Shown here one piece after another: positions 51,110 to 61,827 of a stretch of DNA of 64,000 nt. Below the pieces are notes generated by a model. That model had not been told where the DNA came from and did not search any database. It worked only from the letters and a program-made list of their open reading frames with translations. Made by a program: the position numbers and the translations under genes. Each line of letters starts with the position of its first letter. Position 1 is the stretch's first letter. The stretch spans positions 2,666,001 through 2,730,000 of the forward strand of contig JAKUDP010000001.1 of NCBI GenBank assembly GCA_022570795.1, given 5' to 3'. This DNA is from Sphaerulina vaccinii. Lineage: Eukaryota; Ascomycota; Dothideomycetes; Mycosphaerellales; Mycosphaerellaceae.

Positions 51110-54088
51110 TCAGTGTCCTCCAACTTCGATGCCCAAGCCCACGCTGGGTATACCAGGCGAAGATGGCGCGTGAGCTGTACTTGGTGATCCGCTTAGTGCT
51201 ACTCCAATAGGAGTGCAGCTTCGTGGGTGAACATCCTGCCTGCTACCAGATCTGCTCACAGTCCTGCTTCCCGTTCCCGCTCTGCTTGATGGTCTGCCTG
51301 CAGGAGGCAGCTCTGGTAACGGAGCACAAGGTGGAGGTGCACACGGTGGTCCTAAGCCAATCACAGGGATGCCGAAGTCGAGCTCTGGGAGTGAAGCAGA
51401 AGCTCTCACCTTGCGGGAAGGTGCTGGTTTGAAAGGAGAGTCGCATCTGACCGGAAGAGGCATCGCCTGATCTGCCTCTTCGCCAGTGGCCCGGCGTATG
51501 CTGAAATTGAATGTATCTGCTGCACTGGGCGCTCGAGGCACACTGCCAGATATTGCAGTAGCGGAACGAGAAGGTTTCAACGATCTTATAGGCAGTGCGG
51601 CGTTCGGTCGAGTGTGAGGCGATACTGGAGACAAGCGCAGCGATGATAGGAATGGTGCATGATCAGTCCGAACTTGCAGGGATGCTGGTCGGCGCAGTGG
51701 ACCAGCCTGCTGCGGTAGTGCACTCGTCCCAGCGCTGATAGCCATCGAAGGAGATCGGCGAAGACCTTCCACTGGAGATGTTGACTGATTCGAGACTACT
51801 GGCGACACCGGCGGGAACAATGACAGCCTGGCAGCAGACGCACGCCTGGGCTGAGCTCTTGCCGTTGCTGCGACAGCTGCATGTTCTGCGAACGTCATCT
51901 GTTTCGCGGCAGGTCCTGTCTGGTGGGCAGCAGCAGTAGTGGTGTCTACCTTTGCAATTAATGTGGTCGCAGCTGGTATGGGAGATCTCAAGCCAGCGTC
52001 TGATTCTGTAGAGTGTGAAGCACGCCTGATCACGGATTGTTGGACCACAGCATCATTGGTGTTGATACGAAGAGGGAGGCTGAAGGACTGAGAGCCATGC
52101 CTGAATGGTCTCGTCTGGACTGAGTGTAGCGTCCGGACTTGTGGTACCTCTGGACTGGATTGAGAGTGCTGCACATTTGAAGTGTATGTACTGGGATTGG
52201 GGAGGTCGGCAAGGAATGACTCTGGTCTGACCTGCCGGCCTGCATGCGAAGGGTCTTCGGAATCCAGCTTGCCCTTGTGCTTCAAGTTCGGAACACTCCG
52301 TGCCATGTTTTCCAGCAATGGAGACTCTAGTGGCTGCTCAACTGCCTCACGGATCATCTCAGTCTTTGGGCTGATGGGCTCGTGACTGAGTGCCAATGGC
52401 ATCGGCGCGGCAGAACGTCGCTTTGGTATAGAGTAGGAAGACAGATTGCGATATGGTCCCTTGGCAGTCACGTAATCTTGTTGTAACTCATGAGTCTCCC
52501 TTGTTGATTCAGTAGGAGGAGTTGATGTCATGGAGTTCGTGCGAGAAGTCATGGAAGCCACCGTGGTCGCCATAGTCGAAGCGTGTGATGATCGTGTGCT
52601 ATCGCGTAGCTTATCAAGCTGTTTCTGGTCTTCCGACGCTGCTGTAGACGAAGTCATGGAAGGCGTATCTGATCCAGCGCGTGATCTGGGAGAAGCGGCC
52701 TCCTCTAATGGGGATGTGTCTTGTCGTTCGGTCGCGTTGTTCATTGCCTTAGCGCAGCTCTTCTCTTCATTGATGCTCAGCGAAGTTGCCTTGACTTCGG
52801 CTTGCGTTTCCACGGGCGAGGCTTTTGCAAATGATGCGTTGCGTCTGACTTGGTATCGATGGCTCAGGCTTGGGGTTTTCGTCAAGTCGAGCCTGTGAGA
52901 TTCATCTTCCCGAGATCTGCTCGATGAAGAACCCGATCTAGCACGTTTTCCGCCCTGCCTCTCAATCTCTTGTCTGATGGCAGTCATCCACTCGTCCATA
53001 TCCTCTGCTCCAGGCATTACCAGAAGCAGATTTGATGTCGTTCGGCGAGACACTTGGCTCCGCAGACCTAACTTCGAGAACAGGCCTGAAGATGGGGCTA
53101 CCACTATCCCACTGTCGTTTACACTTTGGACGACCTGCAGCACATGGTGTTTGCCAGGAATTAGATCGGAAGCGTAGGCAGCACTTTCCTTTTGCAGCTG
53201 TAAGACTTTCTCTGGATAGCGTTGCTGATCACCAGTGGCTGCGTATTGCAACAGGTATCCAGACGTGACCAGAACGATGAGCTTTGTCGGCAGATTGGCA
53301 GGTGAAACCGATCCATTAGGAACATATCGAACGTTGGTCTTCGTTGTCATTCGAGAATCGATGCTGTCCCTGTTTCCTGGCATCTGCAGCGACTGAATGT
53401 CCGCGTTCGGCACAAATAGTGTCGTCCCCAGCATGCGATTCTTGGACTTCTGCAACACCATATCTGGTGCCATCGTAGTGACTTCGAACGATGCATGCTT
53501 GATAGCCTGCGGCCAGACTTGGAACAGAGGAGGTGGGTCGAACGAGCGCATTCTTGCAGATCGATCCATGGGCATGGGCAGTGATGGAGACGGCTCTTTG
53601 GCAACCAGCTTTGGTGCTCTAGTAGAATATGATTTTGAAGTCGAAGGTCGTAGCACTCCAGTCTGAGCGTCCGCATGTTGTGTCCGGGTAAGGAGGGCAG
53701 GCCGAGACGTGCTAGCATCACTGTTGGAGAACCCGCGAGGTGGACCGTCCATACCAGGTTCCGCGTACCCTCGGAGCTTTTCAACCTTGGGTTTGCTGAA
53801 AAGGTTGAAGAGGGACATCTTGGCAGATGTCCTCGACCGCAGCTGCGGTGCTGCTGGAGTCGGTGGTGCATTCATGAGTGGAAGTGGATCTGCATCTTGG
53901 AGATTCAGAATCTCAGCTGGACGCAGTCGAAGACTTTTCCGTTTGTTGACTGTCGGGGTAGTGGCAGAAGAAACAGGAACAGGAAGCACAGGAAAGCCTG
54001 CTGCAACATCGAGGTTTGTTTGTGATCTTGACAACTCCGGAAGCTTGTCATCTTGGGTTGAAGTGAGCGGCTCCGCAGGCACATCCAT
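51110..54088 (-). CDS. Large disordered PH-domain protein
   Basis: 992 residues from the ATG at 54088; the longer frame begins only at GTG. No intron. A pleckstrin-homology-like region spans about residues 200-395: FQVWPQAIKHASFEVTTMAP near its start, LIVLVTSGYLLQYAATGDQQ as core strands, HHVLQVVQSVNDSGIVV, and the C-terminal helix with Trp (GAEDMDEWMTAIRQEIERQG). The remaining 600 residues are Ser/Pro/Thr-rich and low in hydrophobics, with repeated SP motifs suited to phosphorylation. Fungal proteins of this layout are conserved but unnamed; PH domains usually direct proteins to membrane phosphoinositides. Function unknown. Confidence 0.82.
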   Translation of the reverse strand: MDVPAEPLTSTQDDKLPELSRSQTNLDVAAGFPVLPVPVSSATTPTVNKRKSLRLRPAEILNLQDADPLPLMNAPPTPAAPQLRSRTSAKMSLFNLFSKPKVEKLRGYAEPGMDGPPRGFSNSDASTSRPALLTRTQHADAQTGVLRPSTSKSYSTRAPKLVAKEPSPSLPMPMDRSARMRSFDPPPLFQVWPQAIKHASFEVTTMAPDMVLQKSKNRMLGTTLFVPNADIQSLQMPGNRDSIDSRMTTKTNVRYVPNGSVSPANLPTKLIVLVTSGYLLQYAATGDQQRYPEKVLQLQKESAAYASDLIPGKHHVLQVVQSVNDSGIVVAPSSGLFSKLGLRSQVSRRTTSNLLLVMPGAEDMDEWMTAIRQEIERQGGKRARSGSSSSRSREDESHRLDLTKTPSLSHRYQVRRNASFAKASPVETQAEVKATSLSINEEKSCAKAMNNATERQDTSPLEEAASPRSRAGSDTPSMTSSTAASEDQKQLDKLRDSTRSSHASTMATTVASMTSRTNSMTSTPPTESTRETHELQQDYVTAKGPYRNLSSYSIPKRRSAAPMPLALSHEPISPKTEMIREAVEQPLESPLLENMARSVPNLKHKGKLDSEDPSHAGRQVRPESFLADLPNPSTYTSNVQHSQSSPEVPQVRTLHSVQTRPFRHGSQSFSLPLRINTNDAVVQQSVIRRASHSTESDAGLRSPIPAATTLIAKVDTTTAAAHQTGPAAKQMTFAEHAAVAATARAQPRRASAARLSLFPPVSPVVSNQSTSPVEGLRRSPSMAISAGTSALPQQAGPLRRPASLQVRTDHAPFLSSLRLSPVSPHTRPNAALPIRSLKPSRSATAISGSVPRAPSAADTFNFSIRRATGEEADQAMPLPVRCDSPFKPAPSRKVRASASLPELDFGIPVIGLGPPCAPPPCAPLPELPPAGRPSSRAGTGSRTVSRSGSRQDVHPRSCTPIGVALSGSPSTAHAPSSPGIPSVGLGIEVGGH

Positions 54089-54109
54089 GTGATCGGGCAC
54101 GGCTGGCAC

Positions 54110-55389
54110 GACAGTGCAGCAAGTTCGCAGAAGTCAGGATGCTCGATAGCGACTCGGAGGTTCAGCTGCGGTCTCGGTACATGCAGCTCCCTCTTCGGGC
54201 TTCGAGCCTAGCCTGCTTCAGACAGAGTGCTATAGGCGTGTCGCATCGAAAGTAGACCGGAGACAGTGTTGGCGTGGTATAAGACCGTATTTGGGACCAG
54301 AGATCAGTGATAACAGAGGTTGTCTAGGTGCAAGTGTCTCATGGGAGCCATGAGGAATTCGTGGAAAAAAACGTCCTCGACGTTTGCGTGCTTGGGAGGT
54401 ATATGCCAGAGATCCAAGCGAACGGTTAAGCTATGAGAAGATTAAAGAGCATTCGCCCAATCGTAACGATCGCATGTGCTTAGCGGATCAACTGCTTGTC
54501 GTACGCCAACGCGAAAGTGGTAGAAAATTGAGTTCGGGGGAAGTAAGTAGGCGCGTGAATTCATGCTGAGCTAGTCTACAAGCGTAGTACTGATGTAGAC
54601 GGCCATGAATCAATAACTGCCGGTGGGAATTGCGATTTCTTCTTAGATGCTGGCTGATGGTATAATGGAGCAGAATTAATGTGCTTGGAAACAAGGCTTT
54701 CGACCTGATGCAGTCAACCACAATCGTGATGCAGGGGAGTAATCGACAGATCCAACCAGGTTGTTGATTGCAACGGCAGATTCGAGAGCCAGGCGACCTA
54801 GCATGTGCGCCTTGTTTTCGATTATTTCCATCGGCTGTCCTGGTGTGTGGCGTCTACAATTCTAGCCAGGAGATGTCAGAAACGGTCGTTGCGATGAGAG
54901 GCCCAGAGTTCACCCCTGCCGGTGATGGTCAGTCTTGTTGGTCTGTGTGAACAACGGCCACCACCGTGCGGAACGAATTCGAGCAGGGAGCAGGGGACAG
55001 GGGATCCAAGCGAGATCATCCGAAAAGATGTGGTGTCAAAACTGTCGATGCTGCTCTCCTCCTCGCTCCCACAGCAGATGGGCAGCAATGTGAGAATAGC
55101 ATGTGATGCGCTCGGCGGAAGCTTGTGTTGGCGGCGGCGGTGCGACGTAGGTGCATGAGAAGGATGAAATGGAGAAGAGAATGTTCGTGCATGCAGCCCA
55201 AAAAACCCCGCTTCACATCCGAGTCCTTGCCAAGTCAGCAGCGCAACACATCTCACTCCACCTATGGTACCTTTGTCCATGTGCTCACATACACACATTG
55301 CGCATATGGAACGTCATAACAAACACAGTACTACTCAACAGTAAGCCTTCGACATCCTATATCTGTCTTCCCTATCGTCGGCTTTCAAG
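54110..55389. other. Intergenic between divergent genes
   Basis: About 1.3 kb with two promoters. No coding frame with conserved features, no repeat or RNA gene seen. Confidence 0.4.
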
Positions 55390-56460
55390 ATGCCGCCAGA
55401 CCTCAATACGCTGCCAACTTCAAGACCACCATCAATGTCTGGATCACCCATATCTTCAAGGCCACGCAGGATATCTATCAGCACTCAAGAGGCTGCTCGA
55501 CCGAGTCCACCTTCACCGAGGTCGCCATCGTTGTCTTCACTTCAAGCAGCTGCCACCATCAATGCTGGTCTTCACCGCTCCCCGTCTCGGGCATCTCCAA
55601 GCGTGGAAAGGCGCAGATCGTCTCTCTTGAACAACCTGATACTGAATGATCCCACCGTCCCTGCTCCAGGAGAGCTACAACAAAGCAATGGAAGTAGTGG
55701 AAACAATGCCGGGAGCCCTCGACTGGGTAGAAGATCTTTTGCATTGCACACAGCAGACCCGCACCATCAACGACAACCTAGTCTGGGCGAGCTACACCAA
55801 GAATTGGAGAATGAACAGGAGGCGCAGGTGAACCGATTATTGCAAATGATTAGAGTTCAACATGATCAATTGGCCATGATGCAGAGACAGCAGAATGCTA
55901 CAGCAGAGAGCTCGCGTTCGTCAACAGAGCATACACGTTATCCTACGCCGCCGTCTACTTTGCCCACGCCTGCCAGTGCAGCCATCACTGAAGCTTCTAG
56001 CCCAATACTTTCCAACTCGATATCAGCCTCTACAGCCACACACCAGCACTTCAACCGACCCCATTCTTTGTCCCGCAGATCATCAGCTTTGATATCGACA
56101 GGTAGCTCGCCAGCTTTGCGTCCTCAATCTGGCAGTCTGGGCCCTCTGACCGAGGACTTTCTGCTCGGCGGAACGAGAGACGACTCAGCATTCTACCAGG
56201 CTGAAACGCAAACGCTGACACGAGAGAACCAAATGCTCAAACTGAGGATAAGAGAGCTTGGTAAGTCCTATTCCACACCTCGACAGAAAACGAACGGCAC
56301 ATGCTAATAGAATCTACCAGAACAACAAATCAGTAGTCTGGGTGGTGGTCAGACTCATCAACACTCACCGTTGACCAGCCCGCCAGCAACGTTTGCTTCG
56401 GAGCGATCTCCGACGATTGCGACAACCTCGGGAGCGGATGTTACTACCAAAACCGAATGA
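55390..56460 (+). CDS. Uncharacterised fungal protein with short coiled coils
   Basis: Exons 55390-56260 and 56321-56460 (60-bp intron, GTAAGT donor, GCTAAT branch, CAG acceptor) give 336 residues. Mostly Ser/Pro-rich and disordered, with three better-ordered parts: RRRSSLLNNLILNDPTVPAP, a helical stretch SLGELHQELENEQEAQVNRL with LQMIRVQHDQLAMMQ, and a second coiled coil ETQTLTRENQMLKLRIREL that the intron interrupts and exon 2 continues (EQQISSL). The conserved-looking blocks suggest a fungal family, but I cannot name it. Possibly a scaffold protein; unproven. Confidence 0.7.
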
Positions 56461-57196
56461 GCACTCTTTTCCTACGACGATGATATGCGATTGGCGAGGC
56501 GTTGAGGAGGTTACTCATGGCGTTTGTTTCTGAAGTCGTCCTTCTGTTACGATATGACCCTACGGTCCTTATGTACTACTACTGAAAGCATGCGATATGA
56601 GAAACGTGCTTCAATGCAAGTGAGATCTGCAATATATTCCACGTGTAAGCGCATGTGAAGAAAGGATCAATTGAGCACCATCTCGCGTATCCGATATGCA
56701 GGTCCTTGGGTACGCTTGCGCCGGGCTTGGGCATTCACAAGAGCGACCTTGTGCGCTCCGAAGGTCAGATAGATTGAGTCAGCGACGGTGCATGTTGTCG
56801 CTCGTATCTGGAGTGGAGGCTGTATGTAGATCTCTCGGTCGTGGCTGCCCAAGTCATGTGAGCTCGCGTTGTTGTCGTAGTTGCCAGCTGCGTGCCTTCC
56901 ATGTGTACTAGGTAGTGTCTTCGTCCTTCCCATCCCTCTGGTTGACATCCGTGGATAACCTCATGGGGATCCGACGTGGCAATAGTCGTCTACATGTGCA
57001 CGTAGAGCTGGTGTCCTGGATGCTACGATTCTTACTGATTGGGATGCAGGCTAGGTACAACGTTCTTCCTCTCCGACGGTTTCGTCAGCAGCTCTTCTCA
57101 AGAAGTTCGATGATCTCAAGAAACACTTGCGCCCCAGCATCGCATCGGCGCTTTTCATCAGTACTGTCTTTTCCTTTTCAATATTAACATCCCGTC
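56461..57196. other. Intergenic
   Basis: About 740 bases between two plus-strand genes. A 93-residue minus-strand ORF (56667-56948) starts at an ATG but shows no conserved pattern and probably is chance. CT-rich sequence just before 57197 is the likely MIA40 leader. Confidence 0.4.
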
Positions 57197-58107
57197 ATGT
57201 TCAGGCCAGTACTCCGAGCGGCCACGGCCGCACGCGCTGTACCAAAAGCGCAACAACACATTGGGAAGCGATTTGCGAGCACGGGAGCTTCAAAACCTAG
57301 CAGCTGGAAAGGAGCAGCTCTTAGATGGACTGCAGCAGGTGCTGTGGTGTACTACTATAATACGTCGACCGTCTTTGCGGAAGAGCCACAATGTAAGTGG
57401 TCACTTCCGACAAAGACCACGAAACCATGCTAACAAGAAGAGCAGATGCCATTCACGCAGCACCGGAAACATCGCGAGAATCAGAAACTCATATGAGCAT
57501 CGACACGATAGCGGAACAACGACGAGCACAGGCGCGACAGAACATTCAGTCATCCGAAAGCCGGACGAGTCCCCAGCAGACTACTGAACAGCAGCAATCT
57601 ACAGCGACAGCAGCAGATGGGGAGACTGCGGCGGCCGGTGGACCACGAGGGCTTGAAGAAGAGGCAGAACAGCAAGGCGCTTTCAATGAAGAGACTGGAG
57701 AGATCAACTGGGACTGTCCGTGTCTAGGTGGAATGGCACATGGTCCTTGTGGCGAGCAGTTCCGAGCTGCATTCAGTTGCTTCGTCTACTCCAAGGAAGA
57801 ACCTAAGGGCGTGGAGTGCATTGATCACTTCAAGACGATGCAGAACTGCTTCCGAGAGCATCCAGAGATATATGGCGCGGAGCTGGATGATGAGGAGGTT
57901 GCAGAGGTACAGGCAGAAGAGGATCGCGCTCAGGCTTCGCTGAAGAAGGAGAGTGATGCGCCACAAGCAGGATCAAGACCAGCTTCGCAGGAGGAGATTG
58001 GTAAGGCCGGACACACTGGAGAAGCGCAAGCCAGCATTCCTCCAGCAAAACGAACAGCTGATGAGGGTGAAGAGTTGGTCCCAAGAGCGGCTCATGATGC
58101 TCGCTGA
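57197..58107 (+). CDS. MIA40: Mia40, intermembrane-space import oxidoreductase
   Basis: Exons 57197-57392 and 57446-58107 (53-bp intron, GTAAGT donor, GCTAAC branch site) give 285 residues. Order: presequence (MFRPVLRAATAARAVPKAQQ), a hydrophobic inner-membrane anchor (AALRWTAAGAVVYYY), a Gln/Thr/Ala-rich spacer, and the Mia40 core near residues 150-205: the redox-active CPC in NWDCPCLGG, then the twin CX9C pairs CGEQFRAAFSC and CIDHFKTMQNC, followed by REHPEIYGAEL. Mia40 oxidises small cysteine-rich proteins in the mitochondrial intermembrane space, trapping them there, and is reoxidised by Erv1. An acidic tail of about 75 residues follows. All six core cysteines are present. Confidence 0.96.
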
Positions 58108-58394
58108 GGATGATAGAGCACTGTACCAGAACATAGATTGTATCATACCTGTACAAAGCAGATACTCGACTCAAAATCAATTGGTCGTACTCACACTTTC
58201 CACTTGCAAGTGAATGACTATCAACGCGTAAGCAGAAGTGGATATGTCTACGCGCCAAGCAGAAACTAGCTAGGGGTCAGCGACAAGGCTGAACCTCCCG
58301 TCGTCGCGTGCTATTTGCAGCGTCAGCAGGACCTTCTGGCGACAGCTGTAGCGTCTCGACCACGTCTCCGTCTCCGACAATGGTTGTCGTCCAT

Positions 58395-58445
58395 ATGCTC
58401 TCATGCCGGCGAACCATACGCCGCTGTCGAGAGCGAACTCAGTGA
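58395..58445 (+). promoter_or_regulatory. Overlapping upstream ORF at the IRS4 start
   Basis: An ATG eight bases ahead of the IRS4 start codon opens a 16-codon frame that ends with TGA at 58443-58445, inside the IRS4 coding region. If the transcript begins upstream of it, scanning ribosomes would meet this AUG first, which could lower IRS4 translation. Confidence 0.4.
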
Positions 58446-60259
58446 CGAGTGTCGACACCACCACCTCCACGCAGTCACAATCCCAATACCACAACAATGC
58501 CGCTCTCCAGGGTGCCGCGCTGGCCTTTGGTCGACAACCTCCGAATCCGCGACCTCGGTCAAAGGCGACAACGACGGTAGGAAGCTGGGGTGCTGGCACT
58601 GGCATTAGCAGCAAGAACGGTGCTCTGGCAGCAGCGACTTCTGCAGATCACAGAAGCCCAAGTCGTTCTACCTCTCGTGCTTCTCTCGTTGTACCAAGAA
58701 AGCCATCGTCAACAGGCAGTGACGGCAATGCAATGCCCCAGAAGCCACTCACGAGAAGTACAACTGGGGGACTGCAGCGTACACCTTCGCACTCTCGACA
58801 AGCTGCAATGTTGGCAGCAGCCCGTGCAAAGCCGAGTGTGGCCGTGGATCCAGCACAGCAGCAACAACAGGGTATACGGCCATCTTATAGACCTGCTATA
58901 GGTCCCAAGCCCAGGCAGTACAGTGAGCATGAAGATAGGACAACAGTCCGGAAGCCAACGGATACTACACCTATCGCACCAACTACATCATTAGTAGATC
59001 TGTTTGAGCAGCAATCGAGGACTGTTACATCAGGCAAGAGACCTGAGCCACTGGTGTTCAAACCGAGCAAGGACCTGCCTATGAGGAGTCCCAAGCCAGT
59101 ACGCTCCGGGGGCATCACCTCCATGATTCAGCTGGAGCTGGAAGGGCGGAAGGATAAGCAGGCTGTGGACACCACGGATCCAGTGAAGCAGGACAGTGCT
59201 AACCCAGATCGATGTGATGGTCAAGGTCACTCCTCCGAAGACTCTTTTGCATCTGCATCAGAAGATCTGAACAGTGGCTCTCCAGTGCCTGCTCGGACCA
59301 AGACCAAAGTGGCAGCACCTAGCCCATCGCATGGAGATCTACTGAGGTCACAGAACGATGCAAAGCGACGACCGCAGACATCGCCAGCACCGTATCATGT
59401 AGCTGGTGCACGTCCGATACCGACGAAGCAATATCAACAGATGCCACCACCTCGGCCAATGAGTGCGCAGTCGACCGGCAGATCTGCATCATCTATGCAA
59501 TCACATATGTCTATATCTGCTCAGTTCAATGCAGCACATCCACGCAAGATGACTCCGTTGCGGACCGGGGACGAGTTGGCAAACGCGATTGTTGCATCGA
59601 GCTTGGCTTCCTCACGGGCTCCTAGCCCAACTAGGCTCGAACCACCACCTGTGCCCACAAGACGAAGGAAAGGCCATCACCATAAGCTATCCTTCAGCAG
59701 GACATCCAGTCCGACTAAGACCGGCATGTTGCATACTCTTCGCAAGCAGGATGATGGTTCATCTTCCGAGGACGAGGATGATTCGCATCCATATTCCAAG
59801 CATCACAAGAAGCGACTGGTTCGGAAGCATCCCAACAAGCACCATGAGGGTGATCGAAAACGTTGGCGTGATGCCATTACCGAGAGGGAACGTAAGCGTT
59901 ACGAAGGTGTCTGGGCTGCAAACAAAGGCATGCATTGTTCATTCTCACTGGAGGAGCAGGAGTTCTTCCGCCAGCAACCAACACATCAGCGAACACTAGA
60001 CACGAAGGCAGCTGTCACTGACTCTGTGTCTAATCTAATCGTGCGCGACATCTGGAGTCGATCGCGTTTGCCTGCGACAGTGCTTGAGCTGGTCTGGGAT
60101 CTCGTCGACAATGAAGGGAATGGACGACTGTGCAAGGAGGAGTTTGTTGTAGGGCTTTGGCTAATAGATCAGCGCCTCAAGGGCAGGAAACTACCCACGA
60201 AGGTATCAGAATCTGTGTGGGCTAGCGTGAAAGGATTCAAGATCCGCGGCAGAAAATGA
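58403..60259 (+). CDS. IRS4: EH-domain protein Irs4/Tax4
   Basis: Intronless, 618 residues. The first 440 residues are Ser/Pro/basic and disordered; then a His/Lys-rich stretch and the C-terminal EH domain (about 505-615): RKRYEGVWAANKG at its start, NLIVRDIWSRSRLPATVLEL, VWDLVDNEGNGRLCKEEFVV (EF-hand-like loop) and GLWLIDQRLKGRKLPTKV. This placement is specific to the Irs4/Tax4 family. In yeast these bind the phosphoinositide phosphatase Inp51, regulating PI(4,5)P2, cell-wall integrity, autophagy and rDNA silencing. The protein probably acts at the cell cortex. An overlapping upstream ORF may reduce its translation. Confidence 0.9.
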   Translation: MPANHTPLSRANSVTSVDTTTSTQSQSQYHNNAALQGAALAFGRQPPNPRPRSKATTTVGSWGAGTGISSKNGALAAATSADHRSPSRSTSRASLVVPRKPSSTGSDGNAMPQKPLTRSTTGGLQRTPSHSRQAAMLAAARAKPSVAVDPAQQQQQGIRPSYRPAIGPKPRQYSEHEDRTTVRKPTDTTPIAPTTSLVDLFEQQSRTVTSGKRPEPLVFKPSKDLPMRSPKPVRSGGITSMIQLELEGRKDKQAVDTTDPVKQDSANPDRCDGQGHSSEDSFASASEDLNSGSPVPARTKTKVAAPSPSHGDLLRSQNDAKRRPQTSPAPYHVAGARPIPTKQYQQMPPPRPMSAQSTGRSASSMQSHMSISAQFNAAHPRKMTPLRTGDELANAIVASSLASSRAPSPTRLEPPPVPTRRRKGHHHKLSFSRTSSPTKTGMLHTLRKQDDGSSSEDEDDSHPYSKHHKKRLVRKHPNKHHEGDRKRWRDAITERERKRYEGVWAANKGMHCSFSLEEQEFFRQQPTHQRTLDTKAAVTDSVSNLIVRDIWSRSRLPATVLELVWDLVDNEGNGRLCKEEFVVGLWLIDQRLKGRKLPTKVSESVWASVKGFKIRGRK

Positions 60260-60382
60260 GGCAGAATTCTGAGAGACAGTGAAATACATCTCTATGTCTG
60301 ACTATAATGCAGAAAGCATGGCAACACGCCCACAGACCCGTCGTTCATAATCAATTTCCAGCCGTTACTTGCGAATTCTGTC

Positions 60383-61378
60383 CTACTCAACCACGAGCCT
60401 CATCTTCAACATATCCTTCTCCACAATCTCCTCCTTTCTCTTCTCCAACTCTTCCACATCCCACGTAGCATCCAGATACCGCCCATTCAACCACTCCTTC
60501 CTCTCCCCAACAAGCCAAACCAACCAAGCCCCCGCAAGACCCACATTATCAGTCGACATCTCCTTCATAGCAGGCGGAAACCCCGGCGGAACAACTTCAG
60601 GTCAAACAGCCCCTGGATGCAATGCAGCGCAGAAAACTCCTTGATCTGCATAGGCCTCGGAGACCCTCTGCGAGAGACGATTCGTAGCGAGCGCCGAGAT
60701 GGAAAACCCCAATGGACCAGAGACTTGAGAACCTATGCTGCTTATGTTTATGATGGATTTTGTGTGTTGACGAGGATTGGAGAGGATCGAAGGTAATAAG
60801 TGTTTTGTCATGTAGAATCTTCCGAGGTAGTTCACATTGGTTGGGATTTCGATTTGGGATGAGGAGATAGAGCCGACTTTGGAGAACATTGTTTTGTCGG
60901 TGCCGATTATACCTGCATGAGGGGAAGAGGAGTATTAGTCTTCCATATCATATCAAAAGTTGATTTGAGAGGCAGACTTACCAGCATTATTGACTAGTAA
61001 ATCTAGCTTGCCATCGTAGTCCTTTGAAATGATCTCTGCGATCGTGACAGCAGAAGATTCTGCTGCATTGTCCGCGGACAAAGTGGTGATCTTCAAGTCT
61101 TTGGAGCTAGCGATGTCTAAGCATGCCGCCTTTGTCACTTCGACATCGGCGGCTTTGCGTGCAGTCAAGATGAGTCCAGTAGCACCGGCTTGGGCGAAGG
61201 CCTTTGCGATCGCGGCGCCGATACCTCGACTGGCGCCAGTGATGACAGCCGTGAAAGGTGTTGGAAGACGCTTGTTCGCAGGATTGAGGATAGCTGGGAT
61301 TTCGCCATGCTGCTTGGGGCCTCGTGGGACGAAGCGGCTACCAGACCAAGCTGGGAAGCTGAGGATGTGGTCGGCCAT
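60383..61378 (-). pseudogene. Decayed short-chain dehydrogenase with in-frame TGA
   Basis: Exon 1 (60982-61378) and exon 2 (from 60912) join across a 69-bp intron and rebuild NNAGIIGTDKTMFSKVG. SDR features: TGASRGIGAAIAKAFAQAG cofactor loop and NNAG. The usual active-site Y-x-x-x-K is replaced: the aligned position reads F-S-I-S-A (GPLGFSISALATNRLSQR), so both catalytic Tyr and Lys are gone. After LHPGAV a TGA (60602-60604) stops the frame, but the same frame continues 73 codons with clearly family-like residues (NVGLAGAWLVWLV, WLNGRYLDATWDVEELEKRK, MLKMRLVV). The shorter product would have 235 residues. Lost catalytic residues plus the stop suggest a pseudogene; a catalytically dead protein or read-through cannot be ruled out. 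Confidence 0.75.
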
Positions 61379-61827
61379 GGTGGTATGTTTCTAGCTTCTG
61401 AAAAGTTGTTGAAAAGTGTTATGGAGATATCAGTGAATCGAGTGCTGCTTAGAAAACGAGGATGAAAGATTCGGTTGCTGAATTGGTCAGTCTATATATG
61501 CACTTACAGCGTAGGCAGGATCATGACGATGCCATGGCTCTACTCCTTGAATACCACTTCCAGAGACAACAGGACAGGATCTCAGTATCGGTGATCGGAA
61601 AAGCTTCATGGCGAATGAGTGTACAGCATAGCTAGAAGGATGTAGGATCATGCATTCTCGCGCTAGGCTCTTCATGGTATGCAGGTTGTTGTGTCGCCAA
61701 GCTGCCACTTTCTCCGTCCCTAACCCCAACATGAACTGTAAGCCAAGGACTCGCAAGCCCCGATCGGTGCGCAATAAGTCGGCAGTGCGTGAGAGATCTT
61801 TCTCCTTCTCACCGCACACTACTGAGC
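61379..61827. other. Intergenic
   Basis: About 450 bases between two minus-strand genes. A 134-residue minus-strand ORF across 61487-61891 overlaps the end of the next gene in another frame and is rejected. Confidence 0.4.

Noticed and set aside
56667..56948. 93-residue minus-strand ORF before MIA40
   Set aside because: ATG present but no conserved pattern and no sign of splicing or a promoter.
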